Shown piece after piece: positions 24,746 through 37,825 of a stretch of DNA of 64,000 bases (position 1 is its first letter; the number at the start of each line of letters is the position of its first letter). Location of the stretch: assembly GCA_027886175.1 (NCBI GenBank), contig JAJNNQ010000018.1, positions 19,387,001 through 19,451,000 of the forward strand, read 5' to 3'. The position numbers were made by a program, and so were the translations under genes. A model generated the notes under the pieces. That model ran no database searches. It saw only the letters and a program-made list of their open reading frames with translations, and had not been told where the DNA came from. This stretch comes from Phylloscopus collybita (lineage: Eukaryota > Chordata > Aves > Passeriformes > Phylloscopidae).

Positions 24746-27700
24746 GAAGGAGAATAAAAATGGGTAAAAAAAGGAGCTAAATGTCAGATCAATAAGGAGT
24801 CAAGGAAGTGTCAGTTGAATTACTTCATATCTTAAAGTAGAAATGTTTAAATTTGGGTTGTTTTCCTTGTCATTTACATGATACATAATGATTCTGTAAG
24901 TGAAATATGGGGTTTTAGGACAAAATACTTTTTTATTTTTTTCAAAAAATAATTAGAGTAAGCATACTTCAACAACAGCTTAATATTAGATTTTAGTTTT
25001 ACTCCTAAAAAAATAAATATCATTGCTATAATGAGCCATAGATTTGTTGTCTGGATAAAGAATACACCATAGCAAGAGTGAAAAAGATGTTAGAAACCAT
25101 CCAGGAAAAGGGAAGAATATTAGAATAATTTTTAGCTGGAATACTCTGTGCTATTGAAAATAACCTGAAGTCCTAATCTAGTGCTTTAGGAAGAAGGTCA
25201 CAGAAGTTCTCAAATATTAAATATCACTTATAAAATTCCCCCCAAAAATTTGAGAACCTGCATAGGAGGCTTACATAATGGAAAAGACATTTTCCACACA
25301 TATATCTTGTAATAGAAGAATTTATCAGTGTTAAAGAAGATTGTAAATAAACTGAAGTAAAATGTTTTGACCAAAGCATGGACTATGTTCTTTTGGGGAG
25401 AGGGGGCAGAATTTGGGCTGTGGTTTTTTGTTTGTTTGTGGTTTTTTTGGCAGAAAATGCAATCAGTGACTCTGAAACGTATTTTGAACTTGGCTTCATC
25501 ACATTATGTATTCAGGGAAATTGGAAAATTGAGAATATTTACTTTCAACGCCTTCTACGAAAATAATTTGCTTTCTAGACTTTAAGAAAAATAAATTTAA
25601 AAAACACTTATAGTTCTGTCTTGTAAACTCCTAGCAGTTATTTGGACAGTTAAAAACCATCCAAGCTTAAGTAATATTTTGGTTTCACCACTGAACAGGC
25701 ACTGTTCTAGAATTGCCCCCAGAGCAAAAGTAGTTGTTGCAACTACTCCAACTGTGCTTGCAGTAGCTGAAAATGGTTCTGTGCAGTTTGGTTTAGATCA
25801 AAGCACAATCAAATCAGGTATTTTGGGAGGGGGTCAGAATCCATTGCATGCCACTTGAATATGGATAGCTGCTATTTCAGGTTTATTTCTGAGGGCAGTC
25901 CTTTAGTATCTAATGCTTTGTCTGCACTTGCATATTTTATGGACTTAGAAGAGACAACACAGGAGAGAAGTGCAAGCTCTTAGCTCTGAGCTGGAACTGT
26001 GCCTTTGCTAAGAGAAAAGCAGGAGCATAAGTCACTCAGGTGAAGGTTTATTAATTCTTCCCTGCCTTCACCGGGTTTACATGGTAAAGATAAGGTCTCT
26101 AAATTTAGAGCTTTGTAAGATAAGAGTAAGTGATACCTTACAGGCCGATACGTGTATGACTTTGGTACGTGCTACAAATTACTGCTTGAGCGAAGGACCA
26201 GTCCCCTATTAACCTGCTGCTGGTTACACAGGCTCCAGATTGATTGCTGACAAGATTTTGCTGTTTGGAGGGAAAAAAAGAAAGTTGGAGACTACCCTTC
26301 TTTCTAGTTCTGAAGAACCACAAGCACACAAAACAAATCCTACAGCTATGCTAAAAAAAGCTGAAACTTGCCCGTAATACAGACTTCAAGTGTATTTTGC
26401 TGGGGGTTTTGAACATTTGTAATCACTAATTAACTTAGCTATGAAGATAAAAACTGTTTTGTCAACATAGAGAGTTTCAGTGAGGAGTGGGGAAAACTAA
26501 AGGTGGGTCATAACATGCAGCTCTCAAAAAAGTTTTTGCTTGTGTGGGATAAAGTTCTACTTGTCTATGCTGGCAAAATGCTCGTATTACAGTCATCTGA
26601 TAAATCACGCATGAAAGAAAATGATAAGAGGGAATGTTTGTGTGCACACACTACAGAGCTGTGCATGTTGCAGTGCAGAGGTGTGAATGTTGCATTTCAA
26701 GTTAGTACTTATATTTCTTGAATGAATAACATAGTGAAAGGGTTTATGGGGAGTGCATAAAAATATCGACTTAGTTTTTTCTTAGAGGTAATTCATGGTA
26801 TTACAAAGTTATATGCTTTTGGAACATTTATGATAATTCACGTGGACAGTGAAATATCTTTCTGACTCAAAACGCTAGGTACCCTCTCTTTACACACTTA
26901 CTGGGGAGTGTGAGAATTATGTATGCTTTGCAGTTGTTAACACTCAGGTTTTATACTGTGCATTAGTTTCAAAGAAAAAATAGTTAAACTGAGTTTCTAG
27001 AGAAAGGATAAGGTTATATCAGAATTATGCATACTTTCCCATCCATGTAAATTTTTCTCACTATATTTACAGAGTTTCAACATGGATGTGACAGGCAAAA
27101 AAACCCCAAAAGGTGACAATGCAGCTAATATTTCCATATTGGTTGTTAGGTTGGGAGAGGATAGGCTGGAATAATTTATGGGCTGAGAGAGTGACAGAAG
27201 ATGTAACTCACATCACTTTATTCTCCTTTAAACTTATTTATGCATTTGATCTAAGCCTTGCAACAAAGACTAATTTGTTAGGTAAAATCTGTTCTACAGA
27301 CTTCTATCTCAACACCACCATCAATAATTTTGCTTTTGTTTTTTGTTTTTTGATTTGAGCCTTTGTAGGCTGGTATGTATAAACTCGCTTGCCTTCTATG
27401 TTATTCATGTTTTTAATATGGCCTAGATATATAGCAGAAATGTGAGAACATAATGTTACTTACTGGAAAGAGCTTTGATGTTCTTATTTATATCACTGCA
27501 TGGGAAGAAAAAATTCAGTTAAAGTAATAAACACATCTCAATGACCCTAAATTTTGCACAACAATATTTTTGGGTGAACTTGTAAAGAAATTGGGGGAGG
27601 GGGGAATATAGCTAAATTTATAATCTGCCATAAAATATTACAGTAGATTGAAGTAAGAGGGTATATGTGAATATTTAACTCTTATTTTGTAGCTACTCTG

Positions 27701-30109
27701 ATTATAGAGATATTTACATAGTTGCACATTCTATGTCTCAAAATAGGTTAGTGATGAGTGATACGTTAGAAAAAGATTAAATGTTTTTCTAATCATGTTA
27801 TCTGAAACAGCTGATCAGGAATGCTTTTGGATTTGGTTTCATTTGAGATGCTCTGATCCCATTGGCTTACAGGAAATATTTACTGGAGGAATCAGTTTCC
27901 TCTCTGTGGTGTGTGTTTCAAGCTTTATGAATTGAGTTGTTAGGGAATGACAAATTGACTAGGGGGAAATGGGAAAAGCAGTTATAGGACTGATGTGCTG
28001 CAAATAATTGCACTTTTTTGTTGTCTATTAAGACACTTAATTACATACATGAAAGAATGACAAGGTTTTATTTACCATCCATTTTTTAGCTTTTACTAGG
28101 ACAAGAAATTCAGTTGGTACCTTTTATGAAACAATGGACAGATAATCACTTAAGTGAACACTTAAGAATAGGTGTAGCCTGAACTCTAGGCATGATCCAA
28201 GGCCTTGTAAAATAAATTTCAGTTTCTACATTAAGTGGAGTTTGAATTAGGTTTAAAGGTACTGTAGGTTTGAGAAATGTCATACAAACTGTTTTTGAAA
28301 AGCCTTCATGATGCTATAGTTCACTTTCTTAGCTTCCAAGTTCTATTTCTGTCATGGAATTGTGTGCTGCTATATTCTGTGACTGCACAGCTTCCTGTCA
28401 CAGTTTCAGGGACATATACAAGAGGACAAAAGGGGTTGCCCTACAAGGTTGTCACAGTGTTTTGGGATCGTGACAGCCCAAATTTTATTATTATGGGTTT
28501 CCTGGAATTTATTAGTGTAGCTTATCTATACCACATTATTATGGACTATATCAAGCCTCAAAGGAACCAAGGAAGCTATTTTATCTGTAATTTTACTAAC
28601 TTTATTTTAAAGACCATACATCTCTTGTGAATTTTTATAGGATTTAACTCATAAAGGGAAGATATTAAACTAATGTTGTTGCAATCAAAATAGAAATTAT
28701 TAATGTTTCATCTCTAATCAGCTTCAGACTTTGATTATATATTCAAACCTATTTCTAAATCATACTAACTATATGAATTTGAAAGAGTAAACCTGTTTGT
28801 TTTTCTTGCTCTATGGCAATTTCTGTAAAACAGTACTATATGAATTCCTTTCACTGAATTTGTGTAAAAAAATACATTAAAAAAAAAAAAAAGGCAAAAA
28901 AGCAAATGGGCTTATTAGAATAGTGATTATGAACATTTTTGGCCTGCCATGTCTCTTTTCAGTATATGCTGCTTCAGTAGAGTCCAGAGGAAGAGACTGG
29001 GGGAAACTCCAGTCTCCGCTCTGTTCAGTCCTGCTGCAGGGTCCACAACAGCCACTGTCCTCTGGATGATCTCAGACATTCCCAGGGCCCCTTCTCTTCT
29101 CTGGATCCAAGGCAGGAGGCTGCCCTGGGAGGCCTCCAACTCCCCAGCACCAGCTCTGCTCTCAACCCAACTCCAGAATGAGGTGATACTCTTCTGGCTA
29201 CTCTTCTCTAATAGCTTTAACAGAAGTGAAATGGAAAGTACCTGAGATTTCTGAGTGAAGAGTGCTACTTATTTTAACAGAGTTCTATAAATATTTTATT
29301 AAATCTGGGTTCTCTATTATGTTGTGAACCCTGCGAAGAAAGTTCCTACAGAAGTGAGGTTATTAGGAGCAAGAGCTACACCTGTCTAAACTGAAGACAT
29401 ACGAAGCATAAGATTTTTTTCTGCTGCTCTCATTTCTGACTAATAAAGAAATATGGACAGGTTTTTCTTTCATTTCATTTGGAGTAGGTTTGATTTCCAT
29501 TGATCAATGGAATTTGATTTTCATTGAGACTGACTAAATAACCATAATTTTTCTATTTCACTTAGCTCTTCCAGACCCAAGAAAATTAGGCAACAGATAT
29601 TTTAGTCCCAGGGGCTGCTTAGGGGGTAACAGAAGAGGAATTCTTCTGTACTGAATATCTGCATAAGTATGAGGAAGTAACTCATGACATCTGCATGAAA
29701 GCATTTGTTAGGAAAGTCTTTAGACACTTGGAGGAACTATCCTACCTAACTGTAGGTATCAAAGAACAAATGTGGATCTTAGCTTCCTAACATCACATTA
29801 AAGTGGAGATGAGCTCTCAGTCTGTCAGCTTGCTGAGGGCCTGAATTGCCTTTTAGCAGTTACTGAAATACCCTCACAGAGGGAGCAAAGGGTGAATAGG
29901 CTTCTGACTAGACTCCTGAGGTTTATAGGGATGAATTTTCATTTATATATGCTGCAAATTTGTAAGTTAAGAATGCAGTCATCCTGCCAGAGCTGGATGT
30001 CACTGTGTTAAAACTGTCTCAGAGCAGGTCTCTGGCTTATTTCTATTTGGGCATCTCCTGACAGGTTTGGCTGGTTTTGACCCATGTATGTCACACAGAA
30101 CATTGCACA
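24746..30109. other. AT-rich non-coding DNA, no gene seen
   Basis: A 117-codon frame at 28277-28630 has no start context, motif or similarity I can identify. The segment 28925-29250 is GC-richer and follows an A-rich run at about 28878-28892. It carries overlapping frames on both strands (28927-29139 minus, 28949-29245 plus) and may be a worn repeat. The rest is featureless apart from the palindrome at 29495. Confidence 0.5.
29495..29512. repeat. Perfect 18-bp palindrome, no spacer
   Basis: TTCCATTGA is followed directly by its exact reverse complement TCAATGGAA, centred on GATC. A nearby imperfect direct echo (TTTGATTTTCATTGA) follows at about 29513-29527. Confidence 0.85.
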
Positions 30110-31731
30110 TAGATCCAGGTTGTCAATCCTGGCTGCCCTTAGAAACCAGGGAAAATCCAGGGAAAAGACGAGGTTTGAGGTCTCCTTTCCTCAGCATTAC
30201 TCACTAGTTCCTACCCTGCTCAACAATGTGGTTACTGTAAATTTCGCTTTAATGCTCCAAAATTTGGAAACCTACAGGAGGTGGAAGCAAGGCCAGGTAG
30301 TCCAACAGGAATGCAGAGAGATTTTCTAAATAGCCAGGGATCAGGCTAGAAAAGCTAAAGCTTTGATAGAATTAAATCTGATCTGGAATATTAAGGGCAA
30401 ATATAAAATGTTCTATAGGTATGCTGGTGGTAAAAAGACTAGGGAGAATATAGGTCCTCTCAAAAGAAAACGGGAGACCTGGTTACCCAGAAGAGGGAGA
30501 AGGCTGAGGTGCTGAACAACTTTTTTTGCCTCAGTCTTCACCAGTACATGTTCCTGCCACACCACCCAAGTTGCAGGAGGCAAAACCAAGGTCTGGGAAA
30601 ATGAAGGACCATCTGTTGTAGAAGAGAATCAGTCCTGAGACCATCCAAGGAACCTGGAGATGTACAAGTCCTTGGGATCTGGTAAGATGCATCTGAGGGT
30701 CCTGAGAGAAGTGGCAGAGGAAGTAGCAAATATTTGAGAAGTCCTTGCAGTCCAGTGAAGTTTCCACCAGCTGGAAAAGGGAAAGCATAACTTGTACTTT
30801 TCAAAAAGGATATAAAGAAGGCCTAAGGAATTACAGGCCAGTCAGTCTCACCTGACTGCTTGGCAAGATCATGAAACAGATCCTCCTTAAATCTATGTTT
30901 GCAGAAAATGAGGTAAATAGTGACAGCCAACATGACTTCACTGGGGACCTTATCAGGATTGACAGGTGGGCTTGTGTGTACCCCATAACATTCAACAGGG
31001 CCACATGCAAGATGCTGCAGCTGGGTCAGGGCAATCCCAAGCACAAATACAGGCTGGTCAGAGAATAGATTGAGAACATCCTGAGGGGGACTTGATTGTG
31101 TTGGTGAATGAGAACTCGACTTGGCAATGTGTTCTCACAGCCCAGAAAGCCAGTTGTGTCTCCAGATGCATCCAGAGCAGTGTGGCCAGCAGGGCGAGGG
31201 AGGGGATTCTACTCTGGTCTGGTGAGACCTCACCTGCAGTGCTGCAATCCAGCTCTGGTGCCTCATACCTGAGAAGGTCATGTTGAAGCAAGTCCACAAG
31301 AGGGCTGTGGAGGTGATCATAGAGCTGGAGCACCTCTTATGAGGACAAGCTGAGAAAGCTGGGGTTGTTCAGCCTGAGGAAAAGTCTCCAGGGAGACCTT
31401 ATAGCTGCCTTTGAGCTAAAGGGGGCCTACAAGGAAGCTGGAGAGGGACATTTTACAAGGGCATATAGTGATAGGACAAGGAGAATGGCTTCAAACTGAA
31501 AGAGATTAGGTTTAGATTAGACATTAGGAAGAAATCCTTTACTATGAGTGGTGAGGCACTGGAAGAGGTTTCCCAGAGAAGCTGTGCAACCCATCCCTGG
31601 AAGCACGCAAGGTGAAGTTAGATCAGGCTCCGAGCAACCCAGCACTGTGGAAATTGTCCCTGTTCATGGCAGAGGAGCTAGAACTAGATGATCTTTAAGG
31701 TTCCTTCCCACCCAAACCATTTTATGATTAT
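30110..31731 (+). pseudogene. CR1 LINE fragment, reverse transcriptase ORF broken and internally deleted
   Basis: This is an old CR1 non-LTR retrotransposon copy. From 5' to 3' the ORF2 landmarks are: an Arg/Lys-rich stretch near 30270-30330 (YRRWKQGQ); NNFFASVF or its frameshifted equivalent near 30510-30540; the reverse transcriptase block NYRPVSLT at 30829-30852, followed at once by a stop; SQHDFT near 30921-30938; and the C-terminal block FNRATCKMLQLGQGNP at 30991-31038. Between the last two, the catalytic core that normally includes the FADD motif is absent, so an internal deletion joined flanking parts near 30940-30960. The 3' non-coding end runs from about 31500 (TTAGGTTTAGATTAGACATTAGGAAG in two parts) to the eroded terminal repeat at 31721-31731. 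Several stops and frameshifts make it non-functional. The 5' boundary is uncertain: the match is clear from about 30255 and weaker before. Confidence 0.88.
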
Positions 31732-33876
31732 CTGAAAAATACATAAACATCTGATCTACTGTTTTCAGATACATAATTAGCTTTGTAAATTCAAATAAGT
31801 TTGCAAGTTGAAAGTTTGGAATATCCACATTAAGCTCTTCCTCAGTCTGAGTTAAAGTCACCTTGCAACATCGGGGAAAGGTTATAAAAGGGCATGGCTC
31901 TAAACCAGTGTGTCTTTTCTATATCCACTGGATCATATTTCTCTTCTTGTTACATAGTAAATTTTTAGTAAAGGACCTGTGCGTCAGGGACATCTGGACT
32001 ACAATTTTGTTTAGACAGTGGAAATATGAAAAAGCTCGTTTAATTATCTACAGTTTAGTTCTGATGATACCGTCAAGAACTAAATGGGTTTTTTGCAAAT
32101 CTCCGTGAACATCCACAATAAAAGCTCTCCCTCCAACATCAACCAAACAATCAAATAAAAAGAAAATAGTTCTAAAAATTGTTCTTGATTTAGAGCAGGT
32201 AGCAGCTCCTTTTCTGAAGACTAATATATTTTTTGTTATACTTGCACACAATTTGTTCAGCTTATTTAACTAGGAAGAAACTATTAGAAGGCAAACAGAG
32301 AATTCATTCAATTCAGAAGGCTTATCCTTGTATTACGGAACTATGAGCTTACTGAAACATACAGTGCAATAAAGGCCCTCATTGTAAGTTGGACATAAAT
32401 ATTGCCAATAAATACTGGCTCCTGAATAACATACTTTCTTAAAGAAGTTCAAAGACGTTCTGTACTATAAACTGCAGTAATACCAATGTTGTTTCAGTTA
32501 CAAACATCTGTTCAGAACATTTCTTTAGTCAGCACTGCTTGTTTTAAAAGCAGAAATCTGAAGAAAACATCAAACTATGGCTATTACATCAGTTAAAGGT
32601 TCTTTCACACCTCTGTAAGGTACAAGTTTATGCAAGCTTTCACAAATCAATAAACTTTAAATGAAAGCCTGACACCATTTTGTGTACAGAAGCACTTCCA
32701 AAATTCACTCAGTGACAGGTATAAAAAAAATAATGTCCTTGGCTAAGAATGGATCTTTTAATTGTGTATATAAATAAAATATTTCTTCAGTTACTTCATG
32801 ACTAAGATTGGATCTCTACTCAAAAACACTATCATGGCCAATATTGTCAGAAAGCCATTGGTAGAAGTCATAAAAATTTTCAAAACATCCCTGGCAAAAA
32901 ATCTTATGAAGCCTATGGAATTTAACCTTTTAGAATAAAGATGTGAGATTAATCACTATCTTACTTCAATTTCTCTGACAGAGCTACAGAATCATTTTGG
33001 AGGAAACCTGAAAAAGAACTTCTGTGAGGACAGAGATGCATATAAGTCATAGCCTGAGCTTTAGGAATTCCTTTGCAATAGGAGTTAAAGGAATAATGGG
33101 GTTTTTATCTCTGTTAAGTGACATTCACATTTCTGGTATAATAGTATGCCTTTTACAGCAATGACAGATGGATTCAGAAGGGTTGAGGATGCATATTAAG
33201 CAGCATTAAAATGTAAATGTGTATATTATATTTACATTCGTAATTCATTCTTTTGTGTTATTCTGAAGTATTGCCACCATAATATCTAAACACGTATTAT
33301 GGACTATATTTGCTTCTTCATATGACTTAAATGTTTCCTATATATGTTTTATGTTATGTAGGTAATTGAATTCAATAAAGTTTTTACATTTTATCTTTAA
33401 ATTAATTCAGATTGAAATTCTCAGCTGAGGTGTTTTCCCCTTCCTAATGTGTTCATAATCTTTGGCTAGATCAAGTAAAATTTAACTGAGAAGCTAAACT
33501 CCTTCTACTTAAATCTCTGAGCCATTTGCAAATAATTACTCATAACTCTTTTTTTTCCCCCCAATGTGATGCTTCTATGTGATTTTTATTTATTATTTTT
33601 TATTATTATGAAGATAACACAGGCCATCATTCATCCTGTTTGGGATAGCTACCATCCTTTTTATCATAGAGGTTCTTTCTAAATTTAAGCTCTGACATCT
33701 TATATACTAAAGGAAGTTTAGTTAAAATGAGCAATTAACTGAATTGCCTTTTTAAAGCAAAAAGGGTTGACTGAACCCTGCTACTCACTTGGAATGACCT
33801 GAGACTCATTTCACTGTAGAGTTTGTGCAATCACAAGAGGTTTGTGCCAGTTGTCAAAACCAGAGCTAATAGTTTT
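31732..33876. other. AT-rich non-coding DNA, no gene seen
   Basis: Short chance frames only, the longest about 81 codons. No repeat or RNA gene recognised. Confidence 0.55.
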
Positions 33877-34036
33877 ATGGGGTTTTTGTTTGTTTGTTTG
33901 TTTGTTTGTTTGTGGGGGTTTGTTGTTGTTGTTGTTTTTTGTTTGTGGGGGTTTTTTTGGGTGTTTTTTTTGTTTTGGTTTGGTTTGGTTTTTTTGGTTG
34001 GTTGGTTGGGGTTTTTTTGCTTTTTTTTTTATTTTA
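33877..34036. repeat. T/G-rich tract with (GTTT)n, (GTT)n and (GGTT)n
   Basis: About 160 bases are made of T and G: seven GTTT units, a GTT run, G4-G5 runs at about 33914 and 33947, then GGTTT and GGTT units. GGTTGGTTGGTTGGGG at 33996-34011 has four G pairs spaced by TT. Reading frames spanning the tract on both strands are low-complexity artefacts. Confidence 0.93.
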
Positions 34037-37000
34037 TGCCTGTGCCATTGTGTTATTGAAAGGTTGAAATTCAAAGGTGGAAGCATGATATGCCTTAGCT
34101 TTTTCTTGACTAGCGTGTTGGTATAGTGTACTTTGTGAATCAAAATAAGATTCCTGAGCTTAAATAAGAGTGTTTGCTGTTACGTGCCAACAGAAGAGTA
34201 TCTAGTAGACAATGGTAAGGGTCAATGAAGAGAGTTACTGTTCTGTCAGACTACATGACATCAAGACAGGTGCCACTGTCATTCTAAGACATCAAATGTA
34301 GATAACACCTATTTCCCAAATAGCTTTTCATTATTTTCTTTGAAGATTCACTGCAGAGCATATGTGATATAAGGTTACCCGTAATTACTTTTTTTGTGTG
34401 TTTTCTTTTTCTAGTTCTGGTCTTGGATTTCAAAAATGGAGCTATATGTTATTCTAAAATTCTTATAACTAAAACCAATGTATTTGATTCCTGAAGCTTT
34501 TTGCTTTGGTTTGTAGGTTTGTTGTCTTTTTTTTTTCTATTTTATGCCTTTTAAAATTTTTCTCTGGTATTCAGCTGAAATCAAAGGTTTGTGATGGGTT
34601 TTTTTGTTAACATTTTGACACTTCACCTATTTAATGATCTTATGTGTTTTTTTAGCATCTTAAGTTTTTTAGTGGAAAAGAACATCGACTTCCAAACAGT
34701 AAAATTAATCCTCTAGTTCATAGCATGAATTTTGTGTACTGTGTGTTTATGAAGAATTTCATAGAGAGGATCAGATTCAAGGATACATTTTAATGGATAC
34801 CAGGTTTCTCAGCACTATTTCTTCATAATTTCTCTGAGTATTAAGGATAGAAATGAGGTATAAATTAAGACATGTTCTGCACTGCTGTCATTCTTCTCCA
34901 TTTTTATATTGCTGTTAGTATATGTATTATTATGAGATACCATGCAGGAAAACATATCCCTTAAGACAGCATTTCAAGGGGACTTAGTGAAAATACGTAG
35001 GTGTTTTGTTTATAATTAAAATGCTTGGATTAGTAACATAAAAAGAACATGGCTTTTGGATTTGATTCATGCACATTATCAAATGATAATTCTTACCCAC
35101 ATTTTTGTTTGGAAAACAACAATAGAACCCGCTAAGAAAAGTTTCACTTTTAAAAATTCTTTACAGGTATAATTTCATCAAGTAGATTAAAATTCTAATC
35201 TCTATATTTAGCATGTTAACAGTCTACTCTGCTTTAAGCCAGAAGTTCACATTTTGGTAACTGAATTTCTATGGTTCCTGTCACATTTGATCTATTGTCA
35301 TTTCTTTACATAGGTGGGGCCTGAGAGTTTTATTAAAAGGACAGATGTAAAGAAGGAGAACTAAGTTTCAGTTCCTTTTGTGTGTATAGAGAAGGGGGAA
35401 TGATCAAGGGAAGAGTTACTCTAGCCACACTATGTTTCTCATACAGATTTCTATCACCCATTTTCAATAAATCTTTTAGGTGCCTAACTTAATATCTTCT
35501 AGGAACAGAAATGAAAGCTTCTACTGAGACAAAAAGGATAATCCTCTAATATATTCTCTGAAAACACATACTCAAAAGCCTGTCTCCAGCTTGGTAAAAG
35601 AAACATCAACTTTCACACAGGTATTAAACACAGGTTATTAAACAAAAACATGCATTATTTTCGTGTTGATTATGTTGATAATGGAAATTCATTTTAAGAA
35701 AGGCAGCTAATAAGTTGACTGCACAAGTGGAATTTATTATGTTCTTCTAAAAATTCAAAACTATTTGTTTAAAGACTAGTTTAATTTTATACTTACCAAT
35801 TATCAGCTTAGTATTCAAATGTCATTTTTAATCAGAGCTAGAAATTCCAATACTACTATCATAACAGATCATTTCATACAATGACTCAGAACATGAAGGG
35901 ATTGTTTGATTGAAGACATGAACTAGAAGAAGTCATTGTTCATAACACTTTCCGGGGAAGATGAAAACAAAGAAAGAAAAAACCCAACCCAGCCCCTTAT
36001 CTTATGGTATTCAAATAATAAAATTGCCTTCAAAACTTACATTTCTAGATTTTAGATTTAAAAAAAATATTTTTATTAATTTATTTTTTTATTAAGATCT
36101 AGAGTTTTATTCAGAAAACTTGCTGAATTGAGATTAAATAAACTTTCAGATACTTTTCACTTGAGAATTATTTATTTTATGCAAAAAAATGCTTGCATTT
36201 TCAAGCATTACTTTATTGGAATATTTCACAGTTGTTATTAATCTCCTAATAAAATAGAGATCACATCAGTTGAAAGATTGCTATTCAGTACAGCAAAAGT
36301 AATTTTTATAACACTGAAAATATTAGTTTACTGCATTGTGTCTATCAAACAATTTATTTTTCTTCCCAGCAAATCTTACTTTTCTAGCAGAGCAAATTTC
36401 CCACCATAAGTACTTACAGTGAAATATTTTCCCCAGAATCAGAATGATTACTGCATTGGTGCTAGAAAAACTTTACATAGAAGAGCAACACTGAGATACA
36501 GCAAGTCACTTCTAAAGTTTCTAAAACATTTTTCCTCACATTTTTTCTGTCCTTTTTTATATTTCAGCTCAAAAATATTCTTCATGTGATACCGGTAGTC
36601 CATCTAAATAACTGAAGAAAAATAAAAATGGTAAAACCATTTTCAAAACACTCTATTTTTAATAGATTTTTATAAAACAGGTACAGAATACCTGATGTTT
36701 TATTAGTTGTTTGATGAAAGTATTGTTAAAATTCATTTGTAGCAAGTAATTAATGCATCCAAATATTCATGGGTATATTGCTTATTCAATACTATAACAT
36801 CACTGTAGTTGTGTGCAATAATATATAGTCTCTTACTGTAAATCTATATAGTATAAATATATAAATATATATTTGCCTAGTTAAAAAGGAATAAAAAGCC
36901 AATGGTGTGTTCATTATGACCTTGCTGTTACTCACCATTTATCACATGGAGAGAGAATGAAAAACAGAACTTGAGAAAATTTGTAGATTCTTAATTCTAT

Positions 37001-37778
37001 CAAACAAAATATTTCCTGTGTTTTTTCCTCCTTGCTGAAGCTCAAGTTTACAAGCTGGATATTATTTCTTTGTGTGTGAGATCTCACTAAAAAGAAGAGC
37101 TACAATTGGCTGAAGATCCAAAATAACAAGTTTGGGTTTTTATAGTCCTTGATACAATGACTGCAAGTGAACCTTTTACTATTTAAATGGTGCTGTATCT
37201 ATATCTTTGTCAGCAACTGGTGCATATGAGATTAATTGTTAAAGTAAAATTTTCATTTTTTAGGTACTCATCCTTGATTACTGCAGACTGAATTCTTATC
37301 GTGTAGACAATCACTGGTATGACTTTACTCTTCATGATGTGCTAACGCATGTGGTTGATATTTCAGGATGATTACCAACTCCCAGAATGCTATTTTTCTA
37401 TTGTATACAATAATTAATGAAAGCTACATGCGCAGGCCCACTTATTTTATTGAAATTCAAATGACTGTGCAGTAAAATTTCTGAAATATATGGCATAAAT
37501 TGTGGAGGCCAACATGATTATAAATAAAATTATTCATATCTATGCAGTATTTACTTAACTTCCATATTTAGAAGGCTCCTGTCATGTTTTCTTTTTGAAA
37601 TAATACCCTAAGGACATATTCCTAGGGTAAAAATACAAGAAATCTTATGAAACCCAGTTCCTTTAGTTGTAGGCAAATCTCATTATAATGAAAGACTCCT
37701 CTAAAAAAATCATTGCTTTTAATCGAGATTCTCTCAGGCTTGAATATGATTCTGTGTGCCCCAGAAAGAAAATGTCTT

Positions 37779-37780
<2 letters not shown>
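34037..37780. other. AT-rich non-coding DNA, no gene seen
   Basis: No convincing gene or transposon. A short acceptor-like site before an open stretch of 35 codons (37264-37368) was examined and not accepted as an exon. TA-rich stretches occur around 36840-36875. Confidence 0.55.

Positions 37781-37823
<43 letters not shown>
37781..37823. repeat. Pure T tract of 43 bases
   Basis: An uninterrupted run of 43 T. If it were the tail of a minus-strand retrocopy, the copied sequence would begin at about 37824, but that DNA shows no recognisable gene. Confidence 0.93.

Positions 37824-37825
<2 letters not shown>

Noticed and set aside
28277..28630. 117-codon frame
   Set aside because: AT-rich codons, no motif or family resemblance, and a length within chance expectation for 64 kb read in six frames.
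28927..29245. Overlapping 70- and 98-codon frames after an A-rich run, considered as a retrocopy
   Set aside because: I could not match either strand to any gene, and no target-site duplication was found.
30531..31333. Several 60-90 codon frames on both strands
   Set aside because: They lie inside the broken CR1 and are mostly shadow frames of it.
33811..34143. 110-codon minus-strand frame and overlapping plus-strand frames
   Set aside because: Product of the (GTTT)n, (GTT)n and (GGTT)n tract.
37264..37368. 35 open codons after a good polypyrimidine tract and AG, with an internal GTATGA donor-like site
   Set aside because: Such runs are frequent by chance. No protein family recognised.
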